From IMG/VR virus record IMGVR_UViG_3300048091_000123, positions 1-42,376 of that record: a DNA stretch of 42,376 bases; one strand, 5' to 3'. This DNA comes from a virus. Below the pieces are notes generated by a model. The model made no database searches. It had not been told where the DNA came from and worked only from the letters and a program-made list of their open reading frames with translations. Both the position numbers and the translations under genes were made by a program. The stretch's first letter is position 1. Each line of letters begins with the position of its first letter. Shown here piece by piece: positions 15,503 through 21,795 of this stretch.

Positions 15503-16348
15503 TCAAACTAGGTGAGCGTTCCAGACCAGAAGCACCCGGGCCTGGATGTAGGTCATATCCCGGCGAATCAGCCGATCCTTGTGCCTGGTGTTATCCGAGA
15601 TCATCTCGAAATGATCCTCGTCAGCAACCTGTAGGCGCTTGATGTAAATGTGGTCATCCCAGTAAAAGAGGTAGATCCCATCGCCGACGAATTCGCGGAT
15701 GTGCGCGTTCACGATCAGAGGATCTCGGTGCTTGATGGTCGGCTCCATCGATTGCCCCCAGCCGGTGACCATCTTCAGGTGGTAGTGCTCTTCGAACTCG
15801 ACACCTATCTCACGAAGGTGGCTTGGGCTGACTCGGATATCTTTGAGCATCTCGGGGAAATCGTGGGCGCTCTGGCCGCCGCCCATCGCCGCTCTCACGT
15901 CATAGTGGGCAATCCACACCTCATCTCCGACCAGGCCGGGCCGGGAGAAGTCGACGGTAATCACATTCCCCTCATCAGTCGCCTCGGCAGCTGCCATGAG
16001 CTGCGAGCGAGCAGTCTCGGATAGCCCCTTGCCATGATTGGCGAGCATGGTGCGAACCATGTCGGCTGCAGAGGCGGCCACCGGTTCTTCAGCTGATAGA
16101 TCGGTGGCGACGTCTGGCAGGCTCTCGTAAGTGAAGCCCTGGCGAAGCCCCCAATGTTCAGGGCCTACCACATCCGAGAAGTAGGCGATCACATCCATAA
16201 GCTTCGACTTGTCGATTCGGCCGTTCTTCACCCAGCCCTGTACCGACGGAGGCTTCACCTGGAAGTCGTCTGCGAGCTTCTTTTTTGATACGCCCTTGGC
16301 GATCCGCGCGGCCTCAATGGCGGCGCCTAATTCCGGTCCGGTAAGCAT
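15503..16348 (-). CDS. cI: CI-type phage repressor with S24/LexA-like peptidase domain
   Basis: The protein has 281 residues. The N-terminal HTH reads AARIAKGVSKKKLADDFQ then VKPPSVQGWVKNGRI (about 13-45). The C-terminal peptidase has nucleophile Ser200 (GWGQSMEPTI) and Lys237 (IYIKRLQV). The self-cleavage region is VRAAMGGGQ at 151-159, with a Met-Gly where Ala-Gly or Cys-Gly is usual. It keeps the prophage silent and would be inactivated through RecA after DNA damage. There is no clear ribosome site before the ATG, and the -10 lies 6 nt upstream, so a leaderless mRNA is likely. A 14-bp perfect palindrome abuts the start codon and implies autoregulation. Confidence 0.93.
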   Translation of the reverse strand: MLTGPELGAAIEAARIAKGVSKKKLADDFQVKPPSVQGWVKNGRIDKSKLMDVIAYFSDVVGPEHWGLRQGFTYESLPDVATDLSAEEPVAASAADMVRTMLANHGKGLSETARSQLMAAAEATDEGNVITVDFSRPGLVGDEVWIAHYDVRAAMGGGQSAHDFPEMLKDIRVSPSHLREIGVEFEEHYHLKMVTGWGQSMEPTIKHRDPLIVNAHIREFVGDGIYLFYWDDHIYIKRLQVADEDHFEMISDNTRHKDRLIRRDMTYIQARVLLVWNAHLV

Positions 16349-16354
16349 TGCCTA

Positions 16355-16384
16355 ATTAGGCACATTTTGATGTTGGTTAGGCAA
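16355..16384 (-). promoter_or_regulatory. Candidate repressor-maintenance promoter (PRM-like)
   Basis: On the minus strand, TTGCCT (16384-16379) and CCTAAT (16360-16355) are 18 nt apart. Transcription would begin at or next to the A of the cI start codon at 16348, giving a leaderless message. The elements are imperfect, as expected of an activator-dependent promoter. Confidence 0.45.
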
Positions 16385-16388
16385 TGGC

Positions 16389-16417
16389 TTGCTGATGATA
16401 AGGTAATGCCTTATATT
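16389..16417 (+). promoter_or_regulatory. Candidate early rightward promoter (PR-like)
   Basis: TTGCTG at 16389-16394 and TATATT at 16412-16417 are separated by 17 nt. The operator at 16398-16417 covers the spacer and -10, so bound repressor would block it. It would drive cro and the genes to about 21781. Confidence 0.65.
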
Positions 16418-16444
16418 CATCGGTAAATCTCCAGGAGAGAACTC

Positions 16445-16693
16445 ATGAAATCAGCAGAAGCAGCCAAAGAAGCATCCCGCTTGCTTGGCAGCCAAGCGGA
16501 AATGGCACGCCGGCTGAAGGTTACGGCGCCGACCGTAAACCAATGGTGTTCGGGGGAGCGTGCGATCCCCGCCAAGCGCGCATTGCAGATCGAGGCGCTT
16601 ACCAGCGGTGCGGTCGGTCGAGCCGATCTCTGCCCCTCATTTCCTTGGGCTCAGGTCAGTTCTGAGTCTGCACAGACATTGTCAGCCGCCTAA
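16445..16693 (+). CDS. cro: Cro-type regulator (YdaS-like HTH)
   Basis: The 82-residue protein has one HTH: LLGSQAEMARRLKVTAPTVN then QWCSGERAIPAKRALQIEAL, the YdaS/Cro pattern. It is the first gene of the rightward early operon, divergent from cI, with AGGAGA before the ATG. It should bind the same operators as CI and favour lytic growth. The C-terminal 25 residues are probably disordered. YdaS-like proteins are sometimes labelled antitoxins; there is no toxin partner next to it, and the position fits Cro. Confidence 0.9.
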   Translation: MKSAEAAKEASRLLGSQAEMARRLKVTAPTVNQWCSGERAIPAKRALQIEALTSGAVGRADLCPSFPWAQVSSESAQTLSAA

Positions 16694-16723
16694 CCAATTT
16701 CAACAGCAAGGAGCAAGACCCGC

Positions 16724-16912
16724 ATGTACGCCAATCCCAAGCACCTACATGACCGAGAGATCAAGGTCCGGGTTGATGAGGACACGTTCGAGTTAATCCA
16801 GGCCCTGGCCAAATTCCACCGAACTCAGCGAGCGGTTTTGTGCCGCGAGCTTCTGGAAGCGCAGCTCGCTGCATTGGCTTCGGAGAATACCGACGAACAC
16901 CAAGTGGCTTGA
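16724..16912 (+). CDS. Ribbon-helix-helix-like small protein 1
   Basis: The 62-residue protein reads REIKVRVDEDTFELIQALAK then FHRTQRAVLCRELLEAQLAA. That is one beta strand with alternating charged and hydrophobic residues followed by two helices, the Arc/MetJ ribbon-helix-helix plan. AAGGAG lies upstream. It is the first of four similar small genes in a row after cro. It probably binds DNA as a dimer. Confidence 0.7.
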   Translation: MYANPKHLHDREIKVRVDEDTFELIQALAKFHRTQRAVLCRELLEAQLAALASENTDEHQVA

Positions 16913-16930
16913 AGGCCTAAAGGAGGCCCC

Positions 16931-17110
16931 ATGCCTATCGAACAGGTCCAGTTGGGTCAGCGAGAGATGGAGCAGCTTGAGCGAGAGGCAGAGAAGAGGG
17001 GGATAACCCCCGAAGAACTGGCCGCCGAGCTGATGCGTCGAGAGCTGGCTCAACGGACAAAACCCCGAAATCCGCGGGGAGCAGTAAAGCCTTTCCGAAG
17101 AAGGGACTGA
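16931..17110 (+). CDS. Ribbon-helix-helix-like small protein 2
   Basis: The 59-residue protein has a strong ribosome site (AAAGGAGG) and the plan EQVQLGQREMEQLEREAEKR then GITPEELAAELMRRELAQR, a strand and two helices. The C-terminal tail is basic (KPRNPRGAVKPFRRRD). It lies 18 nt after its neighbour in the same operon. The basic tail could contact nucleic acid. Confidence 0.65.
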   Translation: MPIEQVQLGQREMEQLEREAEKRGITPEELAAELMRRELAQRTKPRNPRGAVKPFRRRD

Positions 17111-17181
17111 GCAGGCCCTGAAGCGTAACTACAAAGCTCATCCAGACCACACGATCACAGAAGCAAGCAGGGGAACACCTG

Positions 17182-17388
17182 ATGGCCTATGACGACAAAG
17201 CCCACCGCCACGACCACCAGGTCAAGGTTCGTCTGGATGACGAAGACTTCCATGAGCTCAAGGGATACGCCCATGAGCTCAAGGCGCAACACAGCGTGCT
17301 GGCTCGCGAAATCATTCTCGCCGCCTTGGCATTCAAGAAAGAGCACGGCTACCTGCCGTTTATTAGCGAAAAAAAGCTCAGGGCCTGA
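17182..17388 (+). CDS. Ribbon-helix-helix-like small protein 3
   Basis: The 68-residue protein reads HDHQVKVRLDDEDFHELKGY then AHELKAQHSVLAREIILAAL, the strand-helix-helix plan, with a His/Asp-rich start. AGGGGAA precedes the ATG. The strand motif VKVRLDDEDF parallels VKVRVDEDTF in the first of the set, which suggests duplication and divergence. Confidence 0.7.
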   Translation: MAYDDKAHRHDHQVKVRLDDEDFHELKGYAHELKAQHSVLAREIILAALAFKKEHGYLPFISEKKLRA

Positions 17389-17407
17389 ATAGGTCATAGG
17401 AGGACCG

Positions 17408-17623
17408 ATGCCAGCAGCAAACGATGCAACGCCAATCCGTGAGGTTGAAGTCGCGCATTTCAGGAAGAACGACTTCGAGGACCTAGAGCTTTGGGCCTCG
17501 GAGATGGGGATAAGCACCGATGAACTGGCATCGCAGATCTTGCGCAAAGCCGGCCGGTTTCTCTCGCGGAGAGGGAAGTCGACAGCGGGTGACAACGTCG
17601 TCCAGTTCGGGCCGCGAAGGTAA
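17408..17623 (+). CDS. Ribbon-helix-helix-like small protein 4
   Basis: The 71-residue protein reads IREVEVAHFRKNDFEDLELW then ASEMGISTDELASQILRKAG with a basic tail (RFLSRRGKSTAGDNVVQFGP). TAGGAGG precedes the ATG. Tandem palindromes at 17631 begin eight bases after its stop, so it or a neighbour may bind there and control entry into the antirepressor and replication genes. Confidence 0.65.
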   Translation: MPAANDATPIREVEVAHFRKNDFEDLELWASEMGISTDELASQILRKAGRFLSRRGKSTAGDNVVQFGPRR

Positions 17624-17630
17624 GCGCTCA

Positions 17631-17672
17631 GTCCCTTATTAGGGACCAAAGAAAAGGTCCCTCTAAGGGGAC
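17631..17672. promoter_or_regulatory. Two tandem 16-bp palindromes (operator or attenuator)
   Basis: GTCCCT-TATT-AGGGAC (17631-17646) is perfect, and GTCCCT-CTAA-GGGGAC (17657-17672) has one mismatch. Centres are 26 bp apart. At RNA level the four arms can also pair crosswise: AGGGACC (17641-17647) with GGTCCCT (17656-17662), and the first arm with the last. This gives two mutually exclusive folds. The block lies between the four small DNA-binding genes and the antirepressor. Confidence 0.6.
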
Positions 17673-17689
17673 TGAAGTTTTCAGTAGGC

Positions 17690-17717
17690 AAAAAAAAGCC
17701 GGGGTAGTGACCCGGCT
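17690..17717. terminator. Intrinsic terminator, strong on the minus strand
   Basis: AGCCGGG (17697-17703) pairs with CCCGGCT (17711-17717) around a 7-nt loop, with an 8-A run at 17690-17697, i.e. a T run on the minus strand. On the plus strand it is followed by the weaker CTCTCTTC. It could stop leftward antisense transcription and act as a leaky tR1-like stop for the rightward operon. Confidence 0.65.
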
Positions 17718-17743
17718 CTCTTCAAACGCTTGTGGAGCGAATC

Positions 17744-18505
17744 ATGCACCATTCAATAGAAACCAGCAATCCCCAGAAACATGTCGCGACACGTTTTCGC
17801 AGCTCAGAAAATGTGTCGCGCAACACCATGAGCAGTTTCGATCTGCTCGACCTGGTGAACTCTGCTCGCGCCGAGTTCGGTGAAAGCGAAGTGCGTCGGG
17901 CTGACTTCACCGCCCGCTGCAAGGATGAGCTTGAAGGGGAATACTACGAAAGTTTCGTAGTAAAGAATTCACGTGGGCCGGCGTCGGAAGGCCTCCGCCT
18001 CACCAAAGACCAGTGCATGTTGATTTCTATGCGCGAGTCGAAAGCGGTCCGTCGTGCTGTGGTCGGGCGGCTCAATGCCGCAGAGGGGCCACGCGTCATT
18101 GCCACGCTCCCTGATTTCTCCAATCCAGCCGCTGCTGCGCGTGCCTGGGCGGAACAGTTCGAGCTGCAGCAGATCGCCAGCCAGGCCCTCATTGAAGCGG
18201 CACCGAAGATCGCCTTTGTCGACAACTACGTCGAGTCCACCGGCCTCAAGGGCTTCCGTCAGACAGCCAAGCTGCTAAAGGCCAACGAGTCCCGGTTCCG
18301 TGAGTTCCTGCTCGACAAGAAAATCATGTACCGCATGGGCGGTGAATGGCAGGCCTACCAGCCGCACATCGACGCCGGGCGCTTCGAAGTGCGGGCTGGC
18401 ACCAGTGATAGCGGTCACTCGTTCAACCAATCCAAATTCACCCCCAAAGGCGTCAACTGGGTTGCCGGCTTGTGGGCTCAGTACAAACTCCAGGAGGTCG
18501 AATGA
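17744..18505 (+). CDS. ant: Phage antirepressor (Rha-like N-terminus, KilAC C-terminus)
   Basis: The protein has 253 residues. The first half has the Rha/phage regulatory pattern (FTARCKDELEGEYYESFVVK, then GLRLTKDQCMLISMRESKAV). The second half is a KilAC domain: STGLKGFRQTAKLLKANESR, EFLLDKKIMYRMGGEWQAYQ and FTPKGVNWVAGLWAQYK. KilAC antirepressors interfere with phage repressors or regulate early genes. GGAG precedes the ATG at 17744. It overlaps the replication gene by its stop. An inverted repeat in the codons for residues 15-26 is described separately. Confidence 0.85.
   Translation: MHHSIETSNPQKHVATRFRSSENVSRNTMSSFDLLDLVNSARAEFGESEVRRADFTARCKDELEGEYYESFVVKNSRGPASEGLRLTKDQCMLISMRESKAVRRAVVGRLNAAEGPRVIATLPDFSNPAAAARAWAEQFELQQIASQALIEAAPKIAFVDNYVESTGLKGFRQTAKLLKANESRFREFLLDKKIMYRMGGEWQAYQPHIDAGRFEVRAGTSDSGHSFNQSKFTPKGVNWVAGLWAQYKLQEVE
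17786..17819. repeat. Inverted repeat inside the antirepressor gene
   Basis: GCGACACGTTTTC (17786-17798) and GAAAATGTGTCGC (17807-17819) are inverted copies with 12 of 13 matches and an 8-nt spacer. The site lies 42 nt into the gene and could be an operator for autoregulation or an mRNA hairpin. Confidence 0.5.
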
Positions 18506-19287
18506 TGGCCCGTATCCGCACTGTCAAGCCCGAGTTCTGGTCAAGCGAGCAGGTCATGTCCTGCCGTCCCATGGCTCGGCTGCTGTTCATCGGCATCTGG
18601 AACTTCTGCGATGACGGCGGCAATCACCCGTTGGCGCCGCGGACCATTAAGGCCCTGGTATTTCCCGGTGACGACATCACCACCAACGAAGTCAGCGAAT
18701 TGCTGGGCGAGCTGGAGGGCGCTGGGCTCACCTTGAGTTACCAGGTGGAGGGCAAAACCTACCTTCACGTCCGCGGCTGGCGGCACCAGAAGATCGAAAA
18801 AAAGAACTTCAAATATCCGCCTGTGCCTACAGAATTCGACGACCAGTCGGAGAGCGGTCGTCGACAATTCGCCGAGGAGTCGTCGACTGGTCGCCTACCG
18901 GTAGACCCCGGAAGGGAAGGGAAGGGAATAGGAGAAGATCAACACAACCCACTACACGCGAGCGGTGCTGATTTCGTCGACCCAAGCCTGCCGACCGAAA
19001 TGTCATTGGACTGGGTGCCCGACGAGAACCTGCTGAAGAACTACGCCCTCCGCATGGCGCTGCCTGTCGCCCTGTTCACCGTTGAGGCCATTGGCGGGTT
19101 TGTTTGCCACTACACGGCGAGTGGTCGCGCAGAAACGCAGGCGGGCTGGGTGAGCCTTCTGGTGAAGTGGATCAAGCGCGACAACGCAGCGGCAAACAAT
19201 GTCCGCCAGTTCCCACTGAAGCGGCAGGTCAACGGCCCTGACTTCGACAGCCGCGACTGGGCTGACAATCTGGACGGTGGCCTGTGA
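18505..19287 (+). CDS. Phage replication initiator, O-like with DnaT-type domain
   Basis: The protein has 260 residues. The N-terminal winged-helix part begins ARIRTVKPEFWSSEQVM and runs to about residue 110 (LHVRGWRHQKIEKKNFKYPP), the usual start of phage O-like initiators. A linker of about 45 residues is followed by a C-terminal DnaT-like domain (SLDWVPDENLLKNYALRMAL, then HYTASGRAETQAGWVSLLVK). It should bind the origin and bring in the P-like loader. GGAGG serves ATGs at 18502 and 18505; the second matches the family start. The linker codons hold the candidate origin. Confidence 0.85.
   Translation: MARIRTVKPEFWSSEQVMSCRPMARLLFIGIWNFCDDGGNHPLAPRTIKALVFPGDDITTNEVSELLGELEGAGLTLSYQVEGKTYLHVRGWRHQKIEKKNFKYPPVPTEFDDQSESGRRQFAEESSTGRLPVDPGREGKGIGEDQHNPLHASGADFVDPSLPTEMSLDWVPDENLLKNYALRMALPVALFTVEAIGGFVCHYTASGRAETQAGWVSLLVKWIKRDNAAANNVRQFPLKRQVNGPDFDSRDWADNLDGGL
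18835..18925. other. Candidate replication origin (iteron-like repeats in the O-like gene)
   Basis: Three 9-mers lie at an exact 22-bp period: TTCGACGAC at 18835 (inverted, GTCGTCGAA), GTCGTCGAC at 18857 and GTCGTCGAC at 18879. CGACCAGTCG (18840-18849) and CGACTGGTCG (18884-18893) are perfect inverted copies around them. A purine tract of GGGAA repeats follows at about 18909-18928. Position and design mirror lambda ori in the linker of gene O. Confidence 0.55.
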
Positions 19288-20078
19288 ACAAGCCGAAGCC
19301 GCCAAGGAGCGCGGCTCAACTCATGAAGGTCACCGGTGCGAACACTGACCTGCGCGCAGCTGTTGGCAATTACCAGCCGCCGGCGATGCCGGTCATGCCC
19401 AAGACCCTGCCGCCTGGAACAATCGATGTCGTCAACGCCTTGTTCAAGGAACTGCAGGCCATCTTCCCTGCTTGGAAACAGGCTTGGCCGACCGATGACG
19501 CATTGGATTCCGCCAAGCGCAGCTGGATCAAGGCTTTCATCGTCGAGGGGATCACTCAGCTGGAGCAGATCCGATTCGGCGTTGAGCGCTGCCGTTCGCT
19601 GGGCACGGACTTCATGCCGAGCGTGGGCAGATTCATCAAGCTTTGCCAGCCGACCCCGGAAATGCTGGGCATCCCGCCTCACGACAAGGCATTTCGCGAG
19701 GCGCTGGAAAACTCCCACCCAAGCAGGTTTGGCGATCGCACCTGGTCCCATCCGGCCGTTCGCCACGCCGCGCTCCAATGCGAGATGCACAACCTGGGCG
19801 ATCTGATTCCGGAGAAGGCCAGCGAGGTATTCGACCGGGCCTACGAGATCACCATTCGCCGCCTGGTAGCGGGTCTGCCGCTCGAGGACATCGCCATGGG
19901 CATCGGCCACGACGGCCAGAAGACCGAGCTGGAACTGGCCGAGGAATTCGCCAATCAGCGCCAGGTCCGGCTGCTGGGCGTTCAGGGCATTCCATCATCC
20001 GGCGGCGCCGCGCGTGCGCAGCTGCTGGCACGACTGAACATCAAGCGCGAGCCGCAGCTCGGCAAGGAGGCTTCCTGA
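19284..20078 (+). CDS. P: Phage replication protein P-like (helicase loader)
   Basis: The 264-residue protein begins with GTG overlapping the stop of the O-like gene. It shows the lambda-P family pattern: VNALFKELQAIFPAWKQAW, SAKRSWIKAFIVEGITQLEQ and the GVERCRSLGTDFMPSVGRFI segment that binds and delivers the host DnaB helicase. The C-terminal part is helical and charged. It directly follows the initiator, as in lambda. Confidence 0.85.
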   Translation: MNKPKPPRSAAQLMKVTGANTDLRAAVGNYQPPAMPVMPKTLPPGTIDVVNALFKELQAIFPAWKQAWPTDDALDSAKRSWIKAFIVEGITQLEQIRFGVERCRSLGTDFMPSVGRFIKLCQPTPEMLGIPPHDKAFREALENSHPSRFGDRTWSHPAVRHAALQCEMHNLGDLIPEKASEVFDRAYEITIRRLVAGLPLEDIAMGIGHDGQKTELELAEEFANQRQVRLLGVQGIPSSGGAARAQLLARLNIKREPQLGKEAS

Positions 20079-20173
20079 TGGTTGCTCAATCCAAAATCAC
20101 GTTGGCCTGCACCATGGCTGGTTTCTCCATCGGCGTGTTCTGCGTCCTGTTCACAATGGCGGTGACGTCATGA
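20078..20173 (+). CDS. 31-residue membrane peptide
   Basis: The ATG overlaps the stop of the P-like gene (TGATG) with AAGGAGG upstream, and its own stop overlaps the next start (ATGA). It encodes a short polar start (VAQSKI) and one hydrophobic helix (TLACTMAGFSIGVFCVLFTM). Coupling on both sides and an excellent ribosome site make it very likely translated. Its role is unknown. Confidence 0.7.
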   Translation: MVAQSKITLACTMAGFSIGVFCVLFTMAVTS

Positions 20174-20640
20174 CCGACAAGATCAGCGTCAACAGCCAGG
20201 CAAAGCTGTCCGAGGCCATCACCAGCCTGACCGCAATGTACCGCGACAAGAAGTTCGTCGTTGTGTCGCTGCGCCCGGGCAAGGATCGCACCCTGGATCA
20301 AAACGCCCTGTGGTTCTCGCTGTACCAGCGCATCGCTGCGATGACGCAGATCGGTGACGTGGAGGATGCCCGCCGGTACTGCAAGCTGCACTTCGGGGTC
20401 CAGATCCTGCTGAACGAGGAAGACGACTTCCGTGCGGCCTGGTACCAGACAATGCGTCACCTGAGCTATGGGCAGAAGCTCGAGATGATGGGAGGGTGCT
20501 CGCTGTTCGGCCCGGACGGATTCCCGGTAACCCGGTTGTTCAGCCGTGCCCAAGGCATCGCCTACACGGATCGCATTGTCGCTGACTTCACCGCGCGCGG
20601 TGTGGTGTTCACCGATCTGCTGGGCGAGGTGGCGGCATGA
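20170..20640 (+). CDS. ninB: NinB-like recombination protein
   Basis: The 156-residue protein has the segment KDRTLDQNALWFSLYQRIA, matching the RSLDQN signature of the NinB (Orf) family, and a helical C-terminal half. NinB binds single-stranded DNA and acts as a RecFOR-like mediator in phage recombination. Position between P-like and NinG genes matches the nin region of lambda. Sequence outside the signature is divergent. Confidence 0.7.
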   Translation: MTDKISVNSQAKLSEAITSLTAMYRDKKFVVVSLRPGKDRTLDQNALWFSLYQRIAAMTQIGDVEDARRYCKLHFGVQILLNEEDDFRAAWYQTMRHLSYGQKLEMMGGCSLFGPDGFPVTRLFSRAQGIAYTDRIVADFTARGVVFTDLLGEVAA

Positions 20641-21239
20641 GTCCACCAGCAAAAAAGCCTCGACCGAAGAAGTGCAAGAACCCGGCCTGCGGAATCAGCT
20701 TCCCGCCGCAGCGCCTGGGGCAGGCAGTGTGCAGTCCCAAATGTGGCCTGGCCATCAAGGACGTGAATCAGGAGAAGGCGAGCAAGTCGCTGGCCCAGAT
20801 CGAACGCCGTGAGATTAAGGTCCGCAAGGAGAAGCTGAAGAGTAGGGCGGATCACCTGCGCGAGGCCCAAGCAGCGGTGAACGAGTTTGTCCGCCTGCGT
20901 GACGCGCACCTGCCGTGTATCAGCTGCGACTCAATGCCCAGCGATCACGACCTGATCACGGGCAGCCGCTGGGACGCAGGGCATTACCGGTCGGTGGGTG
21001 CCTGTCCTGAGCTTCGTTTCGAGCCGCTGAACATCCACCGGCAGTGCGTGAAGTGCAATCGGAACCTGTCCGGCAACGCGGTGGAGTACCGCATCCGCCT
21101 GGTGAAGCGCATCGGTGCCGAAAAGGTAGATTGGCTGGAAGGGCCTCATTCAGCCCGCAAGTACACCGTCGAAGAGATCAAGACCATCAAGGCCGAATAC
21201 CGGGCAATGACCAAAGAATTGAAGGGAGCAGCAGCATGA
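20637..21239 (+). CDS. ninG: NinG/Rap recombination protein
   Basis: The 200-residue protein has two zinc sites: CKNPACGISF with VCSPKCG at the N-terminus, and CISC with QCVKCNRNLSG around 98-142. SRWDAGHYRSVGACPELRFE between the second pair is the NinG/HNH-like core. Rap, the lambda homologue, is a structure-specific endonuclease acting on branched DNA. It overlaps both neighbours by ATGA. Confidence 0.9.
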   Translation: MSPPAKKPRPKKCKNPACGISFPPQRLGQAVCSPKCGLAIKDVNQEKASKSLAQIERREIKVRKEKLKSRADHLREAQAAVNEFVRLRDAHLPCISCDSMPSDHDLITGSRWDAGHYRSVGACPELRFEPLNIHRQCVKCNRNLSGNAVEYRIRLVKRIGAEKVDWLEGPHSARKYTVEEIKTIKAEYRAMTKELKGAAA

Positions 21240-21781
21240 CCTATCGCAACGTGGTATCCGCAGTTGTTCGGGCGCTGGCCGCCGAGACCATCAACTCTGC
21301 CGGTGGCTGCGACTTCGAGCCAAAGGTGCAGTGCGCCAAGCAGAAGGGGGAAATCGTCGGCAAGGAGGCCGCTTTCCTCACTGACTGCTGGGTGTTTGGC
21401 CGTCTGCATAAGTCGCTGTCGGCTGCGCACTGGAGAGTGTTGGTGGCAAAGTTCTCGACGCACACCGAGCGCAAGCACGCCGCCATTGCCGAGCTGACGA
21501 AGGTTATGCGGTCGCCAGCGCCTGAACGGTTCCTGCATTGCGCAGTGGTGACCTGGGCATTGCCCAAGCTGCCAGGCGTGGACGGAAAACGCTCCACCAA
21601 TGTGCTGCCGGCCGGATGGTATGAGATGGACAACTGGTCGAACGAGCCGCACCCGATCAAAACGCAAGAGCGGTGGCGCCGCGACATCCGCAAGTCACTG
21701 GAGAGCAGTGTTGACCTGGCTTTGATCGAGGCTCAGCATATTCTCGAAAATGAAGGTCTAGTGATGTCAGAAGTTGCTTGA
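21236..21781 (+). CDS. Protein in the position of late antiterminator Q
   Basis: The 181-residue protein is the last long gene of the early rightward operon, immediately after NinG, where lambdoid phages carry Q or a functional analogue. It contains CWVFGRLHKSLSAAHWRVLV and KHAAIAELTKVMRSPAPERF, then a basic/aromatic end (KTQERWRRDIRKSLESSVDL). I do not see the zinc or HTH features of the lambda or 82 Q families. Two terminators downstream (22155 and 22355) before the lysis genes support a read-through role. The assignment is positional. Confidence 0.6.
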   Translation: MTYRNVVSAVVRALAAETINSAGGCDFEPKVQCAKQKGEIVGKEAAFLTDCWVFGRLHKSLSAAHWRVLVAKFSTHTERKHAAIAELTKVMRSPAPERFLHCAVVTWALPKLPGVDGKRSTNVLPAGWYEMDNWSNEPHPIKTQERWRRDIRKSLESSVDLALIEAQHILENEGLVMSEVA

Positions 21782-21795
21782 CTGGCATTGATCCA

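Larger units (their letters stand above)
16349..16417. promoter_or_regulatory. Operator cluster between cI and cro (OR-like)
   Basis: Three sites share a TAGGCA/TGCCTA core: the perfect palindrome TGCCTAATTAGGCA at 16349-16362, TTAGGCAATG at 16377-16386, and ATAAGG-TAATG-CCTTAT at 16398-16414. The last extends to AGGTAATGCCTTATATT (16401-16417), nearly identical to the site at 13543. Three spaced sites between divergent repressor and cro genes match the lambda OR plan. They cover the promoter elements for both genes. Confidence 0.75.

Noticed and set aside
16349-16417. CRISPR-like short repeats
   Set aside because: The repeats are palindromic operator sites of 10 to 17 bp with irregular spacing; there are no spacers of even length and no cas genes in the window.
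16445-16693. Reading the YdaS-like protein as an antitoxin
   Set aside because: No toxin-like partner is next to it, and its position divergent from cI with shared operators fits Cro.
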